DNA from: Enterobacter asburiae | Lineage (GTDB): Bacteria; Pseudomonadota; Gammaproteobacteria; Enterobacterales; Enterobacteriaceae | DNA length: 64,000 nucleotides | NCBI RefSeq assembly: GCF_008080435.1 | Contig: NZ_VRKN01000001.1 | Coordinates: 496,001-560,000 of the forward strand | Direction of reading: 5' to 3' | Shown here: positions 1 to 11,991 of the stretch, one piece after another | Layout of the letters: every line of letters begins with the position of its first letter | How positions within the stretch are numbered: the first letter of the stretch is position 1 | Program-made: the position numbers and the translations under genes | Notes under the pieces: generated by a model | Seen by the model: the letters and a program-made list of their open reading frames with translations, nothing else | Database searches by the model: none | What the model was told of the DNA's origin: nothing

Positions 1-1135
1 TCAGGGTCAGTTCAATCTGTTTATTCAGCTTGCTGGCAAGGTCACGGACCAGACGCGGGAAGCGGCTGAAGACATATTCCATCGGCATCATGCGGATGGA
101 CATGACCGATTCCTGCAGGTCGCGGGCGTTACGCTGCAACTGACCCATGCTGGTAATCAGATCGCCGTGCGTGACCGGGTCCAGTTCGTTAGAACGTTGT
201 GCCAGCATCGACTGGGTGATCACCAGTTCGCCAACCAGGTTAATCAGCTGGTCAACCTTCTCAACCGCAACGCGGATACTGGTTGACTCGCTGGAGCGCG
301 CGGCAGGTTTTTCACCACGGCCAGGTACCGCGGCCTCTTTTGGCACCGCCTTCAACGCCGGGGCCGCAGGCGTCACAGCCGGGGCGACGGCCTGAGCGAC
401 GACAGCCACCTCTTCCGCAGCGGCAGGGGCTTCAACCGCAGCCGTTTCGGTTTCGAAGGCGATCTGGTCAGCTTCAATCACAAAGCACAGCACCGCGACG
501 ATATCGTCCTGGCCAATACCGTCATCAAGCGTCGCAGCAAGGCTGTCTTTGCCTTTTACTACATTGCTTAATTTCGCCAGATTACCCAGCTCTTCTTCCA
601 GCAGGTTAACTTCATTCTCTTTCAGGCGTGACAGCACAACGCGCAGTTTGTCCGCCTGCGCGGCAGGTGCAGCCTCCTGCGGGGCAACCGCATCGACAAC
701 GCTCAATTTTGCGGCCGGAACAACCGCTGCGGCAACCTCACCTTTTGCTTCCAGCGCGAGCTGGCGCAGTGCATTGCAGATGTATTCAAAGCTGGCGGCA
801 TCAGGCTCTGCCGAACTTTTATAGGCGTCGAGCTGTTCCTGCATAATATCTTTGGTTTCCAAAAACAGGTTGATAATGTCGGTATTGAGCTGCATCTCAC
901 CGCGTCGTGCTTCATCAAGCAGGTTTTCCATTAAATGGGTCGTTTCCTGCAGGATGGTAAATCCAAACGTTCCGGCTCCGCCTTTAATAGAGTGCGCCGC
1001 ACGGAAGATGGCATTGAGCTGCTCGGAGTCCGGTGCTTCGGGCACCAAATCGAGCAAGTGTTGCTCCATATCGGCCAACAATTCGTCGGCTTCATCAAAG
1101 AATGTCTGGTAAAAATCGCTAATATCCATGCTCAC
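1..1135 (-). CDS. cheA: Chemotaxis histidine kinase CheA (N-terminal part, cut by window edge)
   Basis: CheA autophosphorylates on a histidine and passes phosphate to CheY and CheB in the receptor-CheW-CheA array. About 378 N-terminal residues are present. The P1 phosphotransfer domain carries His48 in [10 protein letters not shown]. The P2 region (about 160-225) follows, then an Ala/Pro/Val-rich linker and the start of the P3 dimerisation domain ([19 protein letters not shown]). The kinase and CheW-like domains lie outside the window. The start is a GTG (MSMDISDF) 4 nt after the motB stop, as in E. coli. An internal Met in DIMQEQLD corresponds to the known start of the short form CheA-S. It is co-transcribed with motAB. 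Confidence 0.97.
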   Translation of the reverse strand, partial: MSMDISDFYQTFFDEADELLADMEQHLLDLVPEAPDSEQLNAIFRAAHSIKGGAGTFGFTILQETTHLMENLLDEARRGEMQLNTDIINLFLETKDIMQEQLDAYKSSAEPDAASFEYICNALRQLALEAKGEVAAAVVPAAKLSVVDAVAPQEAAPAAQADKLRVVLSRLKENEVNLLEEELGNLAKLSNVVKGKDSLAATLDDGIGQDDIVAVLCFVIEADQIAFETETAAVEAPAAAEEVAVVAQAVAPAVTPAAPALKAVPKEAAVPGRGEKPAARSSESTSIRVAVEKVDQLINLVGELVITQSMLAQRSNELDPVTHGDLITSMGQLQRNARDLQESVMSIRMMPMEYVFSRFPRLVRDLASKLNKQIELTL

Positions 1136-1139
1136 GCTA

Positions 1140-2069
1140 TCACCTCGGATTGGCTGGTGGCGATGTTGGAACGGCAGCCGAAGGAACGGCCCCAGGCTGT
1201 TTTAAATCGTCCAGTGACTCATTCTGACTTTCGGCGTTTTCATGCAGGATGGCCTGCTCCGCCTGCTGGTTCAGCACTAAAAGACTGATACGACGGTTGA
1301 TGGCATCATCCGGCCCGCGGTCGGAAACGCGCATGGTTGCGGCCATGCCGACTACGCGCAGTACCTTGCCATCATCAAGCCCACCTACCACCAGCTCGCG
1401 ACGCGAGGCGTTGGCACGATCGGCAGAAAGCTCCCAGTTGCTGTATCCCTTCTCCCCACTGGCGTACGGGAAATCATCCGTGTGTCCTGACAGACTAATT
1501 CGGTTAGGAATGCCGTTCAGCACCGGTGCAATACCGCGCAGAATGTCGCGCATGTACGGTTCGACTTCCGCACTCCCGGTTTTAAACATTGGGCGGTTCT
1601 GGCTGTCGATAATCTGAATACGCAGCCCTTCCTGCACCAGGTCGATCTTCAGATGCGGGCGCAGCGCGCGCAGCTTCGGATCCGCTTCAATCAGCTGATC
1701 GAGATCGCCACGCAGTTTCTTCAGTCGCGCCTGCTCCATCTTTCTTTTCAGCTCGTCGATGTTCGGCTCTTTTTTCACCTCACCCTTCTGCTGGGTGTAA
1801 TCATCGCCGCCGCCCGGGATCGGGCTTTCGCTGTTAGAGATACGCGGCCCACCGGCCACCGCCGTTGCCAGCGGCGTTCGGAAATATTCGGCAATCTGGA
1901 TCAGTTCTTTTGGGCTGGAGATGGAGATCAGCCACATCACCAGAAAGAACGCCATCATTGCAGTCATAAAATCGGCGTACGCAATTTTCCACGAGCCGTG
2001 TGCACCATGCCCACCGCCCTTGTGCTTGCGTTTTTTTACGATGACGATCGGATGGGACTGGTTTTTCAT
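1140..2069 (-). CDS. motB: Flagellar motor stator protein MotB
   Basis: MotB is the peptidoglycan-anchored half of the proton-driven MotA4-MotB2 stator in the inner membrane. The protein has 309 residues, the usual size. After a basic cytoplasmic tail ([11 protein letters not shown]) comes a single transmembrane helix, about residues 28-50, containing the proton-carrying Asp33 (YADFMTAMM; Asp32 in E. coli). The C-terminal OmpA-like peptidoglycan-binding domain holds the [10 protein letters not shown] motif. Its start overlaps the motA stop by 4 nt, which indicates translational coupling. Confidence 0.98.
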   Translation of the reverse strand: MKNQSHPIVIVKKRKHKGGGHGAHGSWKIAYADFMTAMMAFFLVMWLISISSPKELIQIAEYFRTPLATAVAGGPRISNSESPIPGGGDDYTQQKGEVKKEPNIDELKRKMEQARLKKLRGDLDQLIEADPKLRALRPHLKIDLVQEGLRIQIIDSQNRPMFKTGSAEVEPYMRDILRGIAPVLNGIPNRISLSGHTDDFPYASGEKGYSNWELSADRANASRRELVVGGLDDGKVLRVVGMAATMRVSDRGPDDAINRRISLLVLNQQAEQAILHENAESQNESLDDLKQPGAVPSAAVPTSPPANPR

Positions 2070-2953
2070 GCGTCCTCAGTTGTCGTCTGTTGATTTGGGT
2101 TTTTCACCGCACGCACGTGTTCTTCAAGCTCGATAAACGACGGACGCTCGCTGGAGTAAAGCGTTTTACGACCAAACTCAACCGCGATCGGTGGCGCGTA
2201 ACCGTTGAGGTTAGAGAGCAGCGTGATCTTCACGCACTGCATCATTTTGGTGGTCTCCGCGCTCTTCTGGCGCAGAACGCTTGCCAGCGGAGAGATGAAG
2301 CCGTACGCCAGCAAAATACCGAGGAAAGTTCCCACCATCGCATGGGCAATCAGCGCACCGAGCTCGGCTGCCGGACGGTCTGCCGAGGCCAGGGCGTGAA
2401 CCACCCCCATCACCGCGGCAACGATACCGAATGCCGGAAGCGAGTCGCCGACCAGCGCCAGGCTGTTGGCCGGCACTTCAGATTCGCTTTCGTGGGTTTC
2501 GATCTCTTCGTCCATCAGCGCTTCGATTTCGAAGGTATTCATGTTGCCGCTGATGATGAGTCGCAGATAGTCGACGATGAAATCCAGCATCATGGCGTCA
2601 GCAAGAATTCGCGGATAGCTGGCAAAAATTTCGCTCTCTTTTGGGTTTTCAATATCCCGTTCAAGCGAGAACATCCCCTGCTGACGCGACTTCGCCATCA
2701 GGCGATAGAGCAGTGCCAGCAGATCCATATACATGCTTTTGGTGTATTTCGAGCGACGGAACAGCAACGGAATCGCTTTCAGCGTGCCCTTGATCGATTT
2801 ACCGTTGTTACCAACGATAAAAGCCCCTACCCCTGCACCGCCGATGATAATAAGTTCAGCCGGTTGATAGAGTGCTCCAAGGTGCCCGCCGGTCATCATG
2901 TAACCGCCGAAAACTGTACCGAGAACTACCAGGTAACCTAATAAGATAAGCAC
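2066..2953 (-). CDS. motA: Flagellar motor stator protein MotA
   Basis: MotA is the membrane subunit of the proton-driven stator; its cytoplasmic loop pushes on FliG. The 295-residue protein has two N-terminal and two C-terminal membrane helices. The conserved helix-3 stretch [16 protein letters not shown] includes the functionally important proline. The start is GTG, the same codon E. coli uses, behind GGAAGGA. It follows flhC by about 120 nt and a strong terminator separates them, so motAB-cheA probably has its own class III promoter. I could not find a convincing sigma-28 match there. Confidence 0.98.
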   Translation of the reverse strand: MLILLGYLVVLGTVFGGYMMTGGHLGALYQPAELIIIGGAGVGAFIVGNNGKSIKGTLKAIPLLFRRSKYTKSMYMDLLALLYRLMAKSRQQGMFSLERDIENPKESEIFASYPRILADAMMLDFIVDYLRLIISGNMNTFEIEALMDEEIETHESESEVPANSLALVGDSLPAFGIVAAVMGVVHALASADRPAAELGALIAHAMVGTFLGILLAYGFISPLASVLRQKSAETTKMMQCVKITLLSNLNGYAPPIAVEFGRKTLYSSERPSFIELEEHVRAVKNPNQQTTTEDA

Positions 2954-3020
2954 GACATCATCCTTCCGCTAGTGACTATGGCAAGGACGTCCAGCTCGCA
3001 GCGTTTACCGTTTGCGGGGT

Positions 3021-3053
3021 AAAAAAAAGCAGCGGTAATTGCTTACCGCTGCT
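3021..3053 (-). terminator. Rho-independent terminator after flhC
   Basis: On the minus strand an 11-bp perfect stem (AGCAGCGGTAA with its complement, loop GCAA) is followed by eight T residues. It lies 24 nt past the flhC stop and should end flhDC transcripts before motA. Confidence 0.88.
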
Positions 3054-3076
3054 GGAATCTTTCCCACACGTTCGGG

Positions 3077-3655
3077 TTAAACAGCTTGTTCGATCTGTTC
3101 ATCCAGCAGTTGTGGAATAATATCGGCAGCATCCCGGGAAAGTTTACGTCTTTTTACTGCGCGGGATGGAGGCTGACATAAACTACAGGCGAAGCTGCCT
3201 GCAGGCTGATGAGCATGGGTAATAAAATTGCCATCGCAGCAATTGCAGCGCGACAGTTCAAGCATTCCGCTCTCAACAAAACGCACCAGCGTCCATGCGC
3301 GGGTCAGCGCCAGCAGAGGGCCTTCTTCCTGCTGTGGGCATTGTTCAAGGTAAAGTTTGTACGCTTTGATCACGGCGTCAACGCCGCTACACAAACCGGT
3401 TTTAAGAAGATACTGCCAGGCATTACAGAACATGGAAGCGTGAATATTCTGCTCCCACGTCATAAACCAGTCGGTAGAAAACGGCAGCATGCCTTTCGGC
3501 GGGGGACTACCACGTAACTCTTTATACAGTTTGATGAGACGGCCACGGCTCAACTGAGTCTCGCTTTCCAGCATTTGTAAACGAGCACCCAGTGTAATCA
3601 GCTCCATGGCCAACTGTATGTCACGCGCTTCCTGAACAATGCTTTTCTCGCTCAT
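3077..3655 (-). CDS. flhC: Flagellar transcriptional activator FlhC
   Basis: FlhC is the DNA-binding partner in the FlhD4C2 master regulator, which recruits RNA polymerase to class II flagellar promoters. It has 192 residues, as in E. coli. The C-terminal zinc-binding cysteines are visible as CNCCDGNF and CSLCQPP. It begins 2 nt after the flhD stop, so the two are one operon. Targets visible in this window include the fliE/fliF intergenic region and probably fliA and fliL. Confidence 0.98.
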   Translation of the reverse strand: MSEKSIVQEARDIQLAMELITLGARLQMLESETQLSRGRLIKLYKELRGSPPPKGMLPFSTDWFMTWEQNIHASMFCNAWQYLLKTGLCSGVDAVIKAYKLYLEQCPQQEEGPLLALTRAWTLVRFVESGMLELSRCNCCDGNFITHAHQPAGSFACSLCQPPSRAVKRRKLSRDAADIIPQLLDEQIEQAV

Positions 3656-3657
3656 TG

Positions 3658-4008
3658 CTAGGCCCTTTTCTTACGGGCTGCGTCATCAGGCTGGCTGATT
3701 TCGGTAAGCAAGCGAGTGGAGAGAAGAATACCGGTGTGGATCTGTTGAAGATCGTCCACACGGGAATCCTGCGTCAGACGCGTTATTGTCTGCGAATCAT
3801 CGAAACGGAACTGGCAAACCAGTTGATTCGTTTCAGCCAGTTTAACCATCTGCGGGAGGGTTAAGCCGCCCAGCATGGTTGCCATCTCTTCGTTAATACC
3901 CAGACGAAACATCGCGGACGCCTTGTCCTGACTAATCAAACGCTGCGCGAGCAGTAAATACGACAAATTGATGTCATAGATATGTTTTAGCAACTCGGAT
4001 GTATGCAT
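3658..4008 (-). CDS. flhD: Flagellar transcriptional activator FlhD
   Basis: FlhD is the partner of FlhC in the heterohexameric master activator of motility. The chosen start ([18 protein letters not shown]) gives 116 residues, equal to E. coli FlhD. An upstream in-frame ATG at 4017 would add three residues (MGT) and lacks a better ribosome site. The conserved core [21 protein letters not shown] is intact. Expression integrates many inputs through the long upstream region, where a perfect CRP site lies about 275 nt upstream. Confidence 0.97.
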   Translation of the reverse strand: MHTSELLKHIYDINLSYLLLAQRLISQDKASAMFRLGINEEMATMLGGLTLPQMVKLAETNQLVCQFRFDDSQTITRLTQDSRVDDLQQIHTGILLSTRLLTEISQPDDAARKKRA

Positions 4009-4802
4009 TGTTCCCATCCCGAATAACCAACTATTATTTTTATGCGGAAAGACCGCACCCCGTGATGTCGCCGGGAAATCACCCGGTATAAAAAAGAAAA
4101 GGCTAAATGCATAGTTGAATTTAGGTTTGTATTCACTGAAACCGTAAGAGAGAAACCGCGAATGCGTCTCTTACATGTTTTATCATTTCTTACAAATAAC
4201 TAAGATTTTTCCTAATTCGACGCAAACTCTACTCGTCAGTTTTGCCACATACAATCCAGCCACCCTCAAATTTAAAAAAAATGTGATCCACGTCACACAA
4301 TTTAAGTGAATATCCCCCATAAATCCATCAGTATGACTTGTAATTTGTTCACTTTTTAACCGATCAGTACTGTTTTGTATTCTTAATTGACGAATACTCA
4401 TGCAGACGGGTGATCCGAACTGGCATGCAACGTGCTTTTATCGCCGTAAGCGCCGCGCGGAAACATTTACAACAAACCCCTCTCCGGGAAACATTTTTCT
4501 TACCGTGAAAAAACATATAGTTATGCAGATAGCACAAAAAAGATGTTTCAGGACGTGATCATTTGAAATGAGTTTGTAACGCGTCAAAACGATTTAACAG
4601 TGAAAGCGTGAATTTGTGTGATTTACGTTAAGTTGTTAATTTTTTTCATTTAGGCGCATTTTTCAGTTATTCTTCTTATAAGAATAATTAATGAATAATT
4701 ATGATAAGCTTCACACTAATGTCGTAATCAGCTCTTGCAGATCCAGGGAATTCGCGGTAAAGGTGATCAAACGCTGTCTGTCAGACACCTAAGGAGTGCG
4801 CC
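4009..4802. promoter_or_regulatory. Long AT-rich flhD-uspC divergent regulatory region
   Basis: This 794-bp gene-free gap separates divergent flhD and uspC. It holds an 8-bp inverted repeat at 4144-4174 (GTAAGAGA/TCTCTTAC) that would be a hairpin in the flhD leader, a perfect CRP site at 4282-4297, and an AT-rich inverted repeat at 4667-4687 (TTATTCTT-N5-AAGAATAA) on the uspC side. The flhD promoter of E. coli is known for a long leader and many regulators. No insertion sequence is present. An open frame at 4183-4401 on the minus strand looks like chance. Confidence 0.7.
4282..4297 (-). promoter_or_regulatory. CRP binding site upstream of flhD
   Basis: TGTGA-TCCACG-TCACA has two perfect CRP half-sites with the canonical 6-nt spacer. 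CRP-cAMP is a known direct activator of flhDC in E. coli. The site is about 275 nt upstream of the flhD start, which fits a roughly 200-nt leader and a promoter-proximal activator site. Confidence 0.85.
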
Positions 4803-5231
4803 ATGAGTTACTCCCATCTTCTTGTTTCCGTTGCAGTTTCCCCCGAAAGTCATCAGCTCGTCGCCCGGGCAGTTTCCATTGCCAGACCCCACAATGCCCG
4901 CATCAGCCTCATCACGCTCGCCGCAGAGCCAGAGATGTATAATCAGCTGGCAGCCCCTATGCTGGAGGATATTCGTGAGGTCCTGCAGGAAGAAACACAG
5001 CAATTTCTGCGCGAATTGGTGGAAAAGGCACAATATCCGGTTTATGAGACAATTATTGCGACCGGGGAACTTAATGCCCATATTCTCGACATGTGTCGTA
5101 AACAACATATTGATTTAGTGATTTGCGGGAATCATAACCACAGCTTTTTATCGCGTGCAGCCTGCGCGGCGAAATCCATTGTCGCGTCGAGCCAGGTCGA
5201 TGTGCTGTTAGTGCCGCTTGGGGGGAATTAA
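4803..5231 (+). CDS. uspC: Universal stress protein UspC
   Basis: UspC is a small cytoplasmic protein of the universal stress family, linked in E. coli to motility, osmotic and UV stress. The 142 residues match UspC length. It starts MSYSHLLVSVAVSPES and ends SSQVDVLLVPLGGN. The C-terminal half has the CGNHNHSFLSRA segment in place of a full ATP-binding G-2X-G-9X-G motif, typical of the UspA/C/D class. The ribosome site AAGGAG precedes the ATG. A GGGGGG/CCCCCC hairpin spans the stop codon, 10 nt before the convergent otsA stop. Confidence 0.95.
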   Translation: MSYSHLLVSVAVSPESHQLVARAVSIARPHNARISLITLAAEPEMYNQLAAPMLEDIREVLQEETQQFLRELVEKAQYPVYETIIATGELNAHILDMCRKQHIDLVICGNHNHSFLSRAACAAKSIVASSQVDVLLVPLGGN

Positions 5232-5246
5232 CCCCCCAGAGGAAAA

Positions 5247-7467
<2,221 letters not shown>

Positions 7468-7542
7468 TTACGAGAGGTAAACGCCTTTACCTCTTTCATA
7501 GCCATGTAAGTATAGACAGTGTGACGTGGCTCGCCATTTGAC

Positions 7543-7575
7543 AACCGCCCCGCCAGTTTTGCTGGCGAGGCGGTT
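7543..7575. other. Strong hairpin between otsB and araH
   Basis: AACCGCC and CGCCAG pair with CTGGCG and GGCGGTT around a TTTTG loop, with a single A/C mismatch, giving about 13 base pairs. It lies 50 nt downstream of the araH stop, but neither strand has a T-run right after the stem. It may protect the araFGH mRNA 3' end or help Rho-dependent ending. It is not a classic intrinsic terminator. Confidence 0.6.
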
Positions 7576-7625
7576 AAGGGGTCAACTAAGGTTATAAGTT
7601 GAGCAATAAAAGACGGGGAAAAGGG

Positions 7626-8615
7626 TTACACGGTACGCTTCGCTTTTTGCTTGTAACGGTCGAAAATCACCGCTGCCAGCAGGATCAGGCCACGAACCAC
7701 GTACTGCGAGAACGGCGAAATATTCAGCAGGTTCATGGCGTTCTCCACCGTGCCTAAAATCAGGATACCGGCCACCACATATGAGATTTTTCCGATGCCA
7801 CCCTTGAGGGAAACGCCCCCTAACACGCAGGCCGAAATGACGATCAGCTCGTAACCGATAGAGGTCATCGGCTGGCCGCTGGTCATACGCGAAGCCAGAA
7901 TAATCCCCGCAGCGGCAGAAACCAGCCCTGAGAGCACAAAGATAATAATCTTGGTTCGCACGACCGGTACCCCAGCCAGACGAGCGGCTTCTTCGTTACC
8001 GCCAATTGCCAGCGTATTACGGCCAAAGGTGGTCCGGTTGAGCAGGAAGCCGAACAGGATCAGGCAAGCCACGGTCAGCCAGATAGGCGCAGGCAGACCC
8101 AACCAGTTGGCGTAACCCAGCGTAAAGAAGCGCTCGTCTTCAATCCCCACCGCTTTACCATCGGAGATGATATAGGCCAGCCCGCGGACAATTTGCATCG
8201 TCGCAAGCGTGGTGATCAGGGCGTTAATCTTCAGACGCGCGATAACAAAACCGTTCACCAGACCGCTGATGACGCCGAGTAACAGACCGGCCAGAACGCC
8301 TATCCACAGGCTCTCCGTCATGTTGATCACCACTGCCGTCGTGACGCCCGCACAGGCAATCACCGACGCCACCGACAGGTCAAAATCGCCGGAGGCCAGA
8401 CAAAACAGCATCCCGCAGGCCACCATCCCGGACATGGAAATGGCCAGTCCCAGTCCCTTCATATTAATAAAGGTGGCAAAATTAGGAACAAAGATCGCGC
8501 AGGCAAGGAACAGTGCGGCAAATACCACCAGCATGCCGTACTGATCCCAGATACGTCCAACACTCAACGCCGACTTCGACTTCGGCACTCCGGATGTAGT
8601 AACAGAGGACATCAT
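7626..8615 (-). CDS. araH: L-arabinose ABC transporter permease AraH
   Basis: AraH is the inner-membrane channel subunit of the high-affinity L-arabinose importer AraFGH. It has 329 residues, the E. coli size, of the RbsC/BPD-transp-2 type with about ten hydrophobic segments. The EAA-like cytoplasmic loop reads GGNEEAARLAGVPVVR. It is the last gene of araFGH and begins 11 nt after the araG stop. Confidence 0.97.
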   Translation of the reverse strand: MMSSVTTSGVPKSKSALSVGRIWDQYGMLVVFAALFLACAIFVPNFATFINMKGLGLAISMSGMVACGMLFCLASGDFDLSVASVIACAGVTTAVVINMTESLWIGVLAGLLLGVISGLVNGFVIARLKINALITTLATMQIVRGLAYIISDGKAVGIEDERFFTLGYANWLGLPAPIWLTVACLILFGFLLNRTTFGRNTLAIGGNEEAARLAGVPVVRTKIIIFVLSGLVSAAAGIILASRMTSGQPMTSIGYELIVISACVLGGVSLKGGIGKISYVVAGILILGTVENAMNLLNISPFSQYVVRGLILLAAVIFDRYKQKAKRTV

Positions 8616-8626
8616 TAACTCCTTAC

Positions 8627-10141
8627 TCAGGCGACAGCCTGGCTGACTTTAGGCATGGCGAGCTTCAACGCCTGTTGTTCATTCGCCTGTTCATGAAGTA
8701 ATTCACCGGCAATTTCACCTTCACGCATCACCACAATGCGGTCGGCCACGCCAAGCACCTCCGGCAGATCGCTGGAGGCGAAGAGCACCGCCACGCCGCG
8801 TTTTGCCAGCTCATAGATCACGTTATAAATCTCGTGTTTTGCCCCCACATCGATACCGCGCGTCGGTTCGTCCAGCAAAATGACCTTCATATCTTCTGAC
8901 AGCCAGCGGCCTAAAATCGCCTTCTGCTGGTTTCCGCCTGACAAATTCATGATCAGCTGTTCCGGACCCGGTGTTTTGATATTCAGCGAGCGAATATGGT
9001 GGTCGGCGTTGCTCGACTCCCAGCTATCGTTTATCAGGCAGCCTGCGCGAATAAACTTGCGGCGGGCGGAAATATTGATGTTGTCGCGTACCGAATGCAC
9101 CGGAATAATCCCCTCGGCTTTACGGTCTTCCGGGCAGAGCATCATGCCCGCCTTGATCGCGTGGGCCGGCTTCTGAATATCTACCCGCTCGCCGTCAATG
9201 GAGACCAGCCCATCGGTAATGCGGGTACCGCCGAACAGGCCTTTCATCAATTCACTGCGCCCCGCCCCCACCAGACCAAACAGGCCGACGATTTCGCCGC
9301 TGCGGACGGATAACGAAACAGGCGTTCGCACGCCCGGCGCTTTGACGTTATCCAGGCGCAGGCGTTCAGGGCCATACTGGCGCGGCTGCCAGTGATAAAT
9401 ATCACCCAGCTCGCGTCCGACCATCGCCTGAACAAGCTGGTCATGGTTAACCTGCTCCATGTCGGTAAAGGTGCGCACATAGCGTCCATCTTTAAAGACG
9501 GTGATGGCGTCGCTCAGGGCAAATATCTCTTCCATACGGTGTGAGACATACAAAATCGTACGGCCTTCCTGCCGCAACTCGCGGATCACGCGGAACAGAT
9601 TGTCAATTTCACGCGCAGAGAGCGAACTGGTGGGCTCATCGAAGGCAATAATTCTGGCGTTACGCGCCAGCGCTTTGGCAATTTCAACCATCTGCCACTG
9701 GCCGATGGAGAGATATTTCAGCGGCGTCTGGGGATCGACGTCCAGTCCAAGGTGTTTAAGCTGCAGCCCCGCTTCATAATTAAGTAGCGAACGATTCACC
9801 ACGCCGCCTTTATGCGGGAGCTGTCCTAAATAGATATTTTCCGCCACGGTCATCTCAGGAATGAGGTGCAGCTCCTGGTAGATGATGGCTACCCCGGCAT
9901 TGAGCGCCGCCGTGGTATCGGCAAACGCCGCCTCTTCGCCGCGAATGGCCAGCGTGCCGGTTGTTGGCGCGTAGTTGCCGCTGAGGATTTTTAACAGCGT
10001 GGATTTTCCCGCACCGTTTTCCCCCATCAGGGCGTGAACCTGGCCGGCATAGCAGTCGAAGCTGATATCGGTCAGCGCGTTAACACCGGGAAAGGTTTTC
10101 CCGATGCCGCGAAAAGAGAGATACGGATTAGACTGTTGCAT
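8627..10141 (-). CDS. araG: L-arabinose ABC transporter ATP-binding protein AraG
   Basis: AraG is the tandem ATPase of the arabinose importer, 504 residues. The first cassette has Walker [10 protein letters not shown] near residue 40, signature LSIGQWQ and Walker B IIAFDEP. The second has the degenerate P-loop GLVGAGRSE, signature LSGGNQQ and Walker B VILLDEP, as usual for sugar transporters of this class. A stem-loop separates it from araF, which likely lowers araG expression relative to the binding protein. Confidence 0.98.
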   Translation of the reverse strand: MQQSNPYLSFRGIGKTFPGVNALTDISFDCYAGQVHALMGENGAGKSTLLKILSGNYAPTTGTLAIRGEEAAFADTTAALNAGVAIIYQELHLIPEMTVAENIYLGQLPHKGGVVNRSLLNYEAGLQLKHLGLDVDPQTPLKYLSIGQWQMVEIAKALARNARIIAFDEPTSSLSAREIDNLFRVIRELRQEGRTILYVSHRMEEIFALSDAITVFKDGRYVRTFTDMEQVNHDQLVQAMVGRELGDIYHWQPRQYGPERLRLDNVKAPGVRTPVSLSVRSGEIVGLFGLVGAGRSELMKGLFGGTRITDGLVSIDGERVDIQKPAHAIKAGMMLCPEDRKAEGIIPVHSVRDNINISARRKFIRAGCLINDSWESSNADHHIRSLNIKTPGPEQLIMNLSGGNQQKAILGRWLSEDMKVILLDEPTRGIDVGAKHEIYNVIYELAKRGVAVLFASSDLPEVLGVADRIVVMREGEIAGELLHEQANEQQALKLAMPKVSQAVA

Positions 10142-10175
10142 AACAACTCCGTGATTCCTGTAGTGTGTACGTCTG

Positions 10176-10198
10176 GCCCCTCACGATGCATGAGGGGC
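10176..10198 (-). other. Intercistronic stem-loop between araF and araG
   Basis: GCCCCTCA and TGAGGGGC form a perfect 8-bp stem around a 7-nt loop, 15 nt after the araF stop. Such hairpins after binding-protein genes commonly stabilise the upstream mRNA and cut readthrough, giving excess periplasmic protein. No T-run follows, so it is not a full terminator. Confidence 0.7.
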
Positions 10199-10212
10199 AC
10201 AATCACAGCGTA

Positions 10213-11202
10213 TTACTTACCGCCCAGTCCTTTTTTCGCCAGCTCCTCTTTGAAGTTGTCGCGGGTAATCAGCACCACGTCGGTCACTTCGGTAAATTTC
10301 GGCGGCTCAGCTCCTTTGGTTACCCAGTTGTAGAGCATCTCACTGGATTTGTAGCCGTGAACGTCCGGGCTTGGCAGCAGAGAGCCGTAGAAGCCGGTAG
10401 CCTGCGCTTTGGACAGCTCGCTGACGGCGTCAACACCGTTGATGCCAATCCCGATCACGTCAGGCGCTTTGAAACCCTGGCCTTCCGTCGCGCGTACCCC
10501 ACCCAGCACGGTGTTGTCGTTCATGCCGACTACCAGCCAGTGTTTGACCTCCGGATGCTGGACCAGCATAGAGTTCGCGGCGTCGAAAGCGCCCGGGATA
10601 TCGTTGGATTTGGTTGGGACTTTATAGATCTGTTTTTCCGGGAAGCCAGCCGCTTTCAGCGCGTCCATTGAACCGGAAGTACGGCGACGTGCGGTGTCCA
10701 GCTCGTCCGCGGTGATGGCCATCACCGCGGTCTCTTTGACATCCCAGCCGCGCTTTTGCATCTCTTTATAGAGTTCCTGGCCCTGGCGTTCGCCGATTTT
10801 GGTGGCCGCCATCATGACCAGCGGGACGCTGTCCATCGGCTTGCCTTTGGCGTTAACGAACTGATCGTCAACCGCAATGACCTTCATGTCGTAACCGCGC
10901 GCTTTCGCCGCGATTGCCGATCCCAGCTTTGGATCCGGGGTACAGATAACAAAGCCTTTCGCGCCGCTGGCCGCCAGGCTGTCGATGGCGTTCAGGGTTT
11001 TCTCACCGTCTGGCACGGCGATTTTAATCACTTCAAAACCTAAATCTTTCCCGGCTTTATCGGCGAATTTCCACTCAGTCTGGAACCAGGGTTCTTCGGG
11101 CTGTTTTACCAAAAAACCGAGTTTTAAATTCTCAGCGATAGCGGATTGTGACATAACGGCAGCCAGACCGATGGCCGCCAGCGCTTTAGTAAATTTGTGC
11201 AT
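10213..11202 (-). CDS. araF: Periplasmic L-arabinose-binding protein AraF
   Basis: AraF captures L-arabinose in the periplasm and delivers it to AraGH. The start MHKFTKALAAIGLAAVM, with GGAG 7 nt upstream, gives 329 residues as in E. coli; the longer frame starting at 11223 adds seven unconserved residues. A signal peptide ends at about ...MSQSAIA|ENLKLG. The mature part is a type I periplasmic binding fold (Peripla_BP_4). It is first in araFGH, with AraC-like sites upstream. Confidence 0.98.
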   Translation of the reverse strand: MHKFTKALAAIGLAAVMSQSAIAENLKLGFLVKQPEEPWFQTEWKFADKAGKDLGFEVIKIAVPDGEKTLNAIDSLAASGAKGFVICTPDPKLGSAIAAKARGYDMKVIAVDDQFVNAKGKPMDSVPLVMMAATKIGERQGQELYKEMQKRGWDVKETAVMAITADELDTARRRTSGSMDALKAAGFPEKQIYKVPTKSNDIPGAFDAANSMLVQHPEVKHWLVVGMNDNTVLGGVRATEGQGFKAPDVIGIGINGVDAVSELSKAQATGFYGSLLPSPDVHGYKSSEMLYNWVTKGAEPPKFTEVTDVVLITRDNFKEELAKKGLGGK

Positions 11203-11991
11203 GGTAAACTCCAGCTTTAGCATTCTTTTCTGTAGGGAATATGTGCGTGCTTCTTATTTAATCGGACTTAAAACAAGGCATTAGCGCTTACCTCGTCATA
11301 AGCGTTATTGCTTGTGATAGTTTTAGCGGGAAATTAATCATCCATAAGAGAGCCCCATCACACCGCAGAATTACAGTAATTGCGTACATAAATTCAGCGA
11401 AAAATGACATAAAAAAGGCAGGATTTGTCGGACAAATGAAAGTGGGTTAAGCAGAATTATCCATAAGATTAGCTAAGATATCCCTGATACCCCTCAGCGG
11501 GCAAAACGGTACCTGGCGTTAAATGGGTTCAACATGTTTTTCATCACAAATGTACAATGCAGCTGAAGAATCGTTATTCCGCAGAATTTGATTTAGCGCA
11601 ATTTTATTAGCACATCATATATTCGAAACGATTAATCCGTATTTCTCTTTTTTACGGAGCATTATTCCAACTTAATATTTTCGAAAGAGTAACAGTGTAT
11701 CACTGCAATAAAAATCGTTAATTATTAGACCATTAAGCCACGTTCAATTCATGGCGAGCGAATTGCATTTCTGTACTATATTAAACTTTGTAATGTATGG
11801 TAAATACAGCTTAATTAAGAGTTTTCTTAGACCAAAGACAAGGGTATGCTTATTTATATCGAACACAGGAAGTGAATTTCGGTCGACTTCGGTCACGGCA
11901 GAATGTCTATTTCTGCTCTTTTTCTTCGTATTTGCCTGACGCTCAGGTTAAGCAACGGACATCACGTCCCACAGTCAATAAGGATATGAGT
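11203..11991. promoter_or_regulatory. araF-ftnB divergent intergenic region
   Basis: A 789-bp gene-free gap. Near araF it carries two TATGGAT boxes on the minus strand (11449-11465 and around 11340-11347) and a TGTGA half-site near 11315, consistent with AraC and CRP control of araFGH. From 11580 to 11900 it is strongly AT-rich with no recognisable gene. A 62-residue open frame at 11751-11939 has no ribosome site and looks like chance. Confidence 0.6.
11449..11465 (-). promoter_or_regulatory. Candidate AraC site upstream of araF
   Basis: The minus strand reads TATGGATAATTCTGCTT, matching 13 of 17 positions of the araI1-type site TATGGATAAAAATGCTA, with both conserved blocks (TATGGA and TGCT) in register. 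A second TATGGAT lies near 11340-11347. The distance to the araF start is about 250 nt, so the arrangement relative to the promoter is uncertain. Confidence 0.55.

Noticed and set aside
2954-3020. Sigma-28 promoter for motAB-cheA
   Set aside because: A TAAA is present near 3005 on the minus strand, but at 15-nt spacing the -10 is a poor match to GCCGATAA, so no promoter is called.
11751-11939. 62-codon frame upstream of ftnB
   Set aside because: AT-rich, no ribosome site, no recognisable domain; likely chance in an intergenic region.
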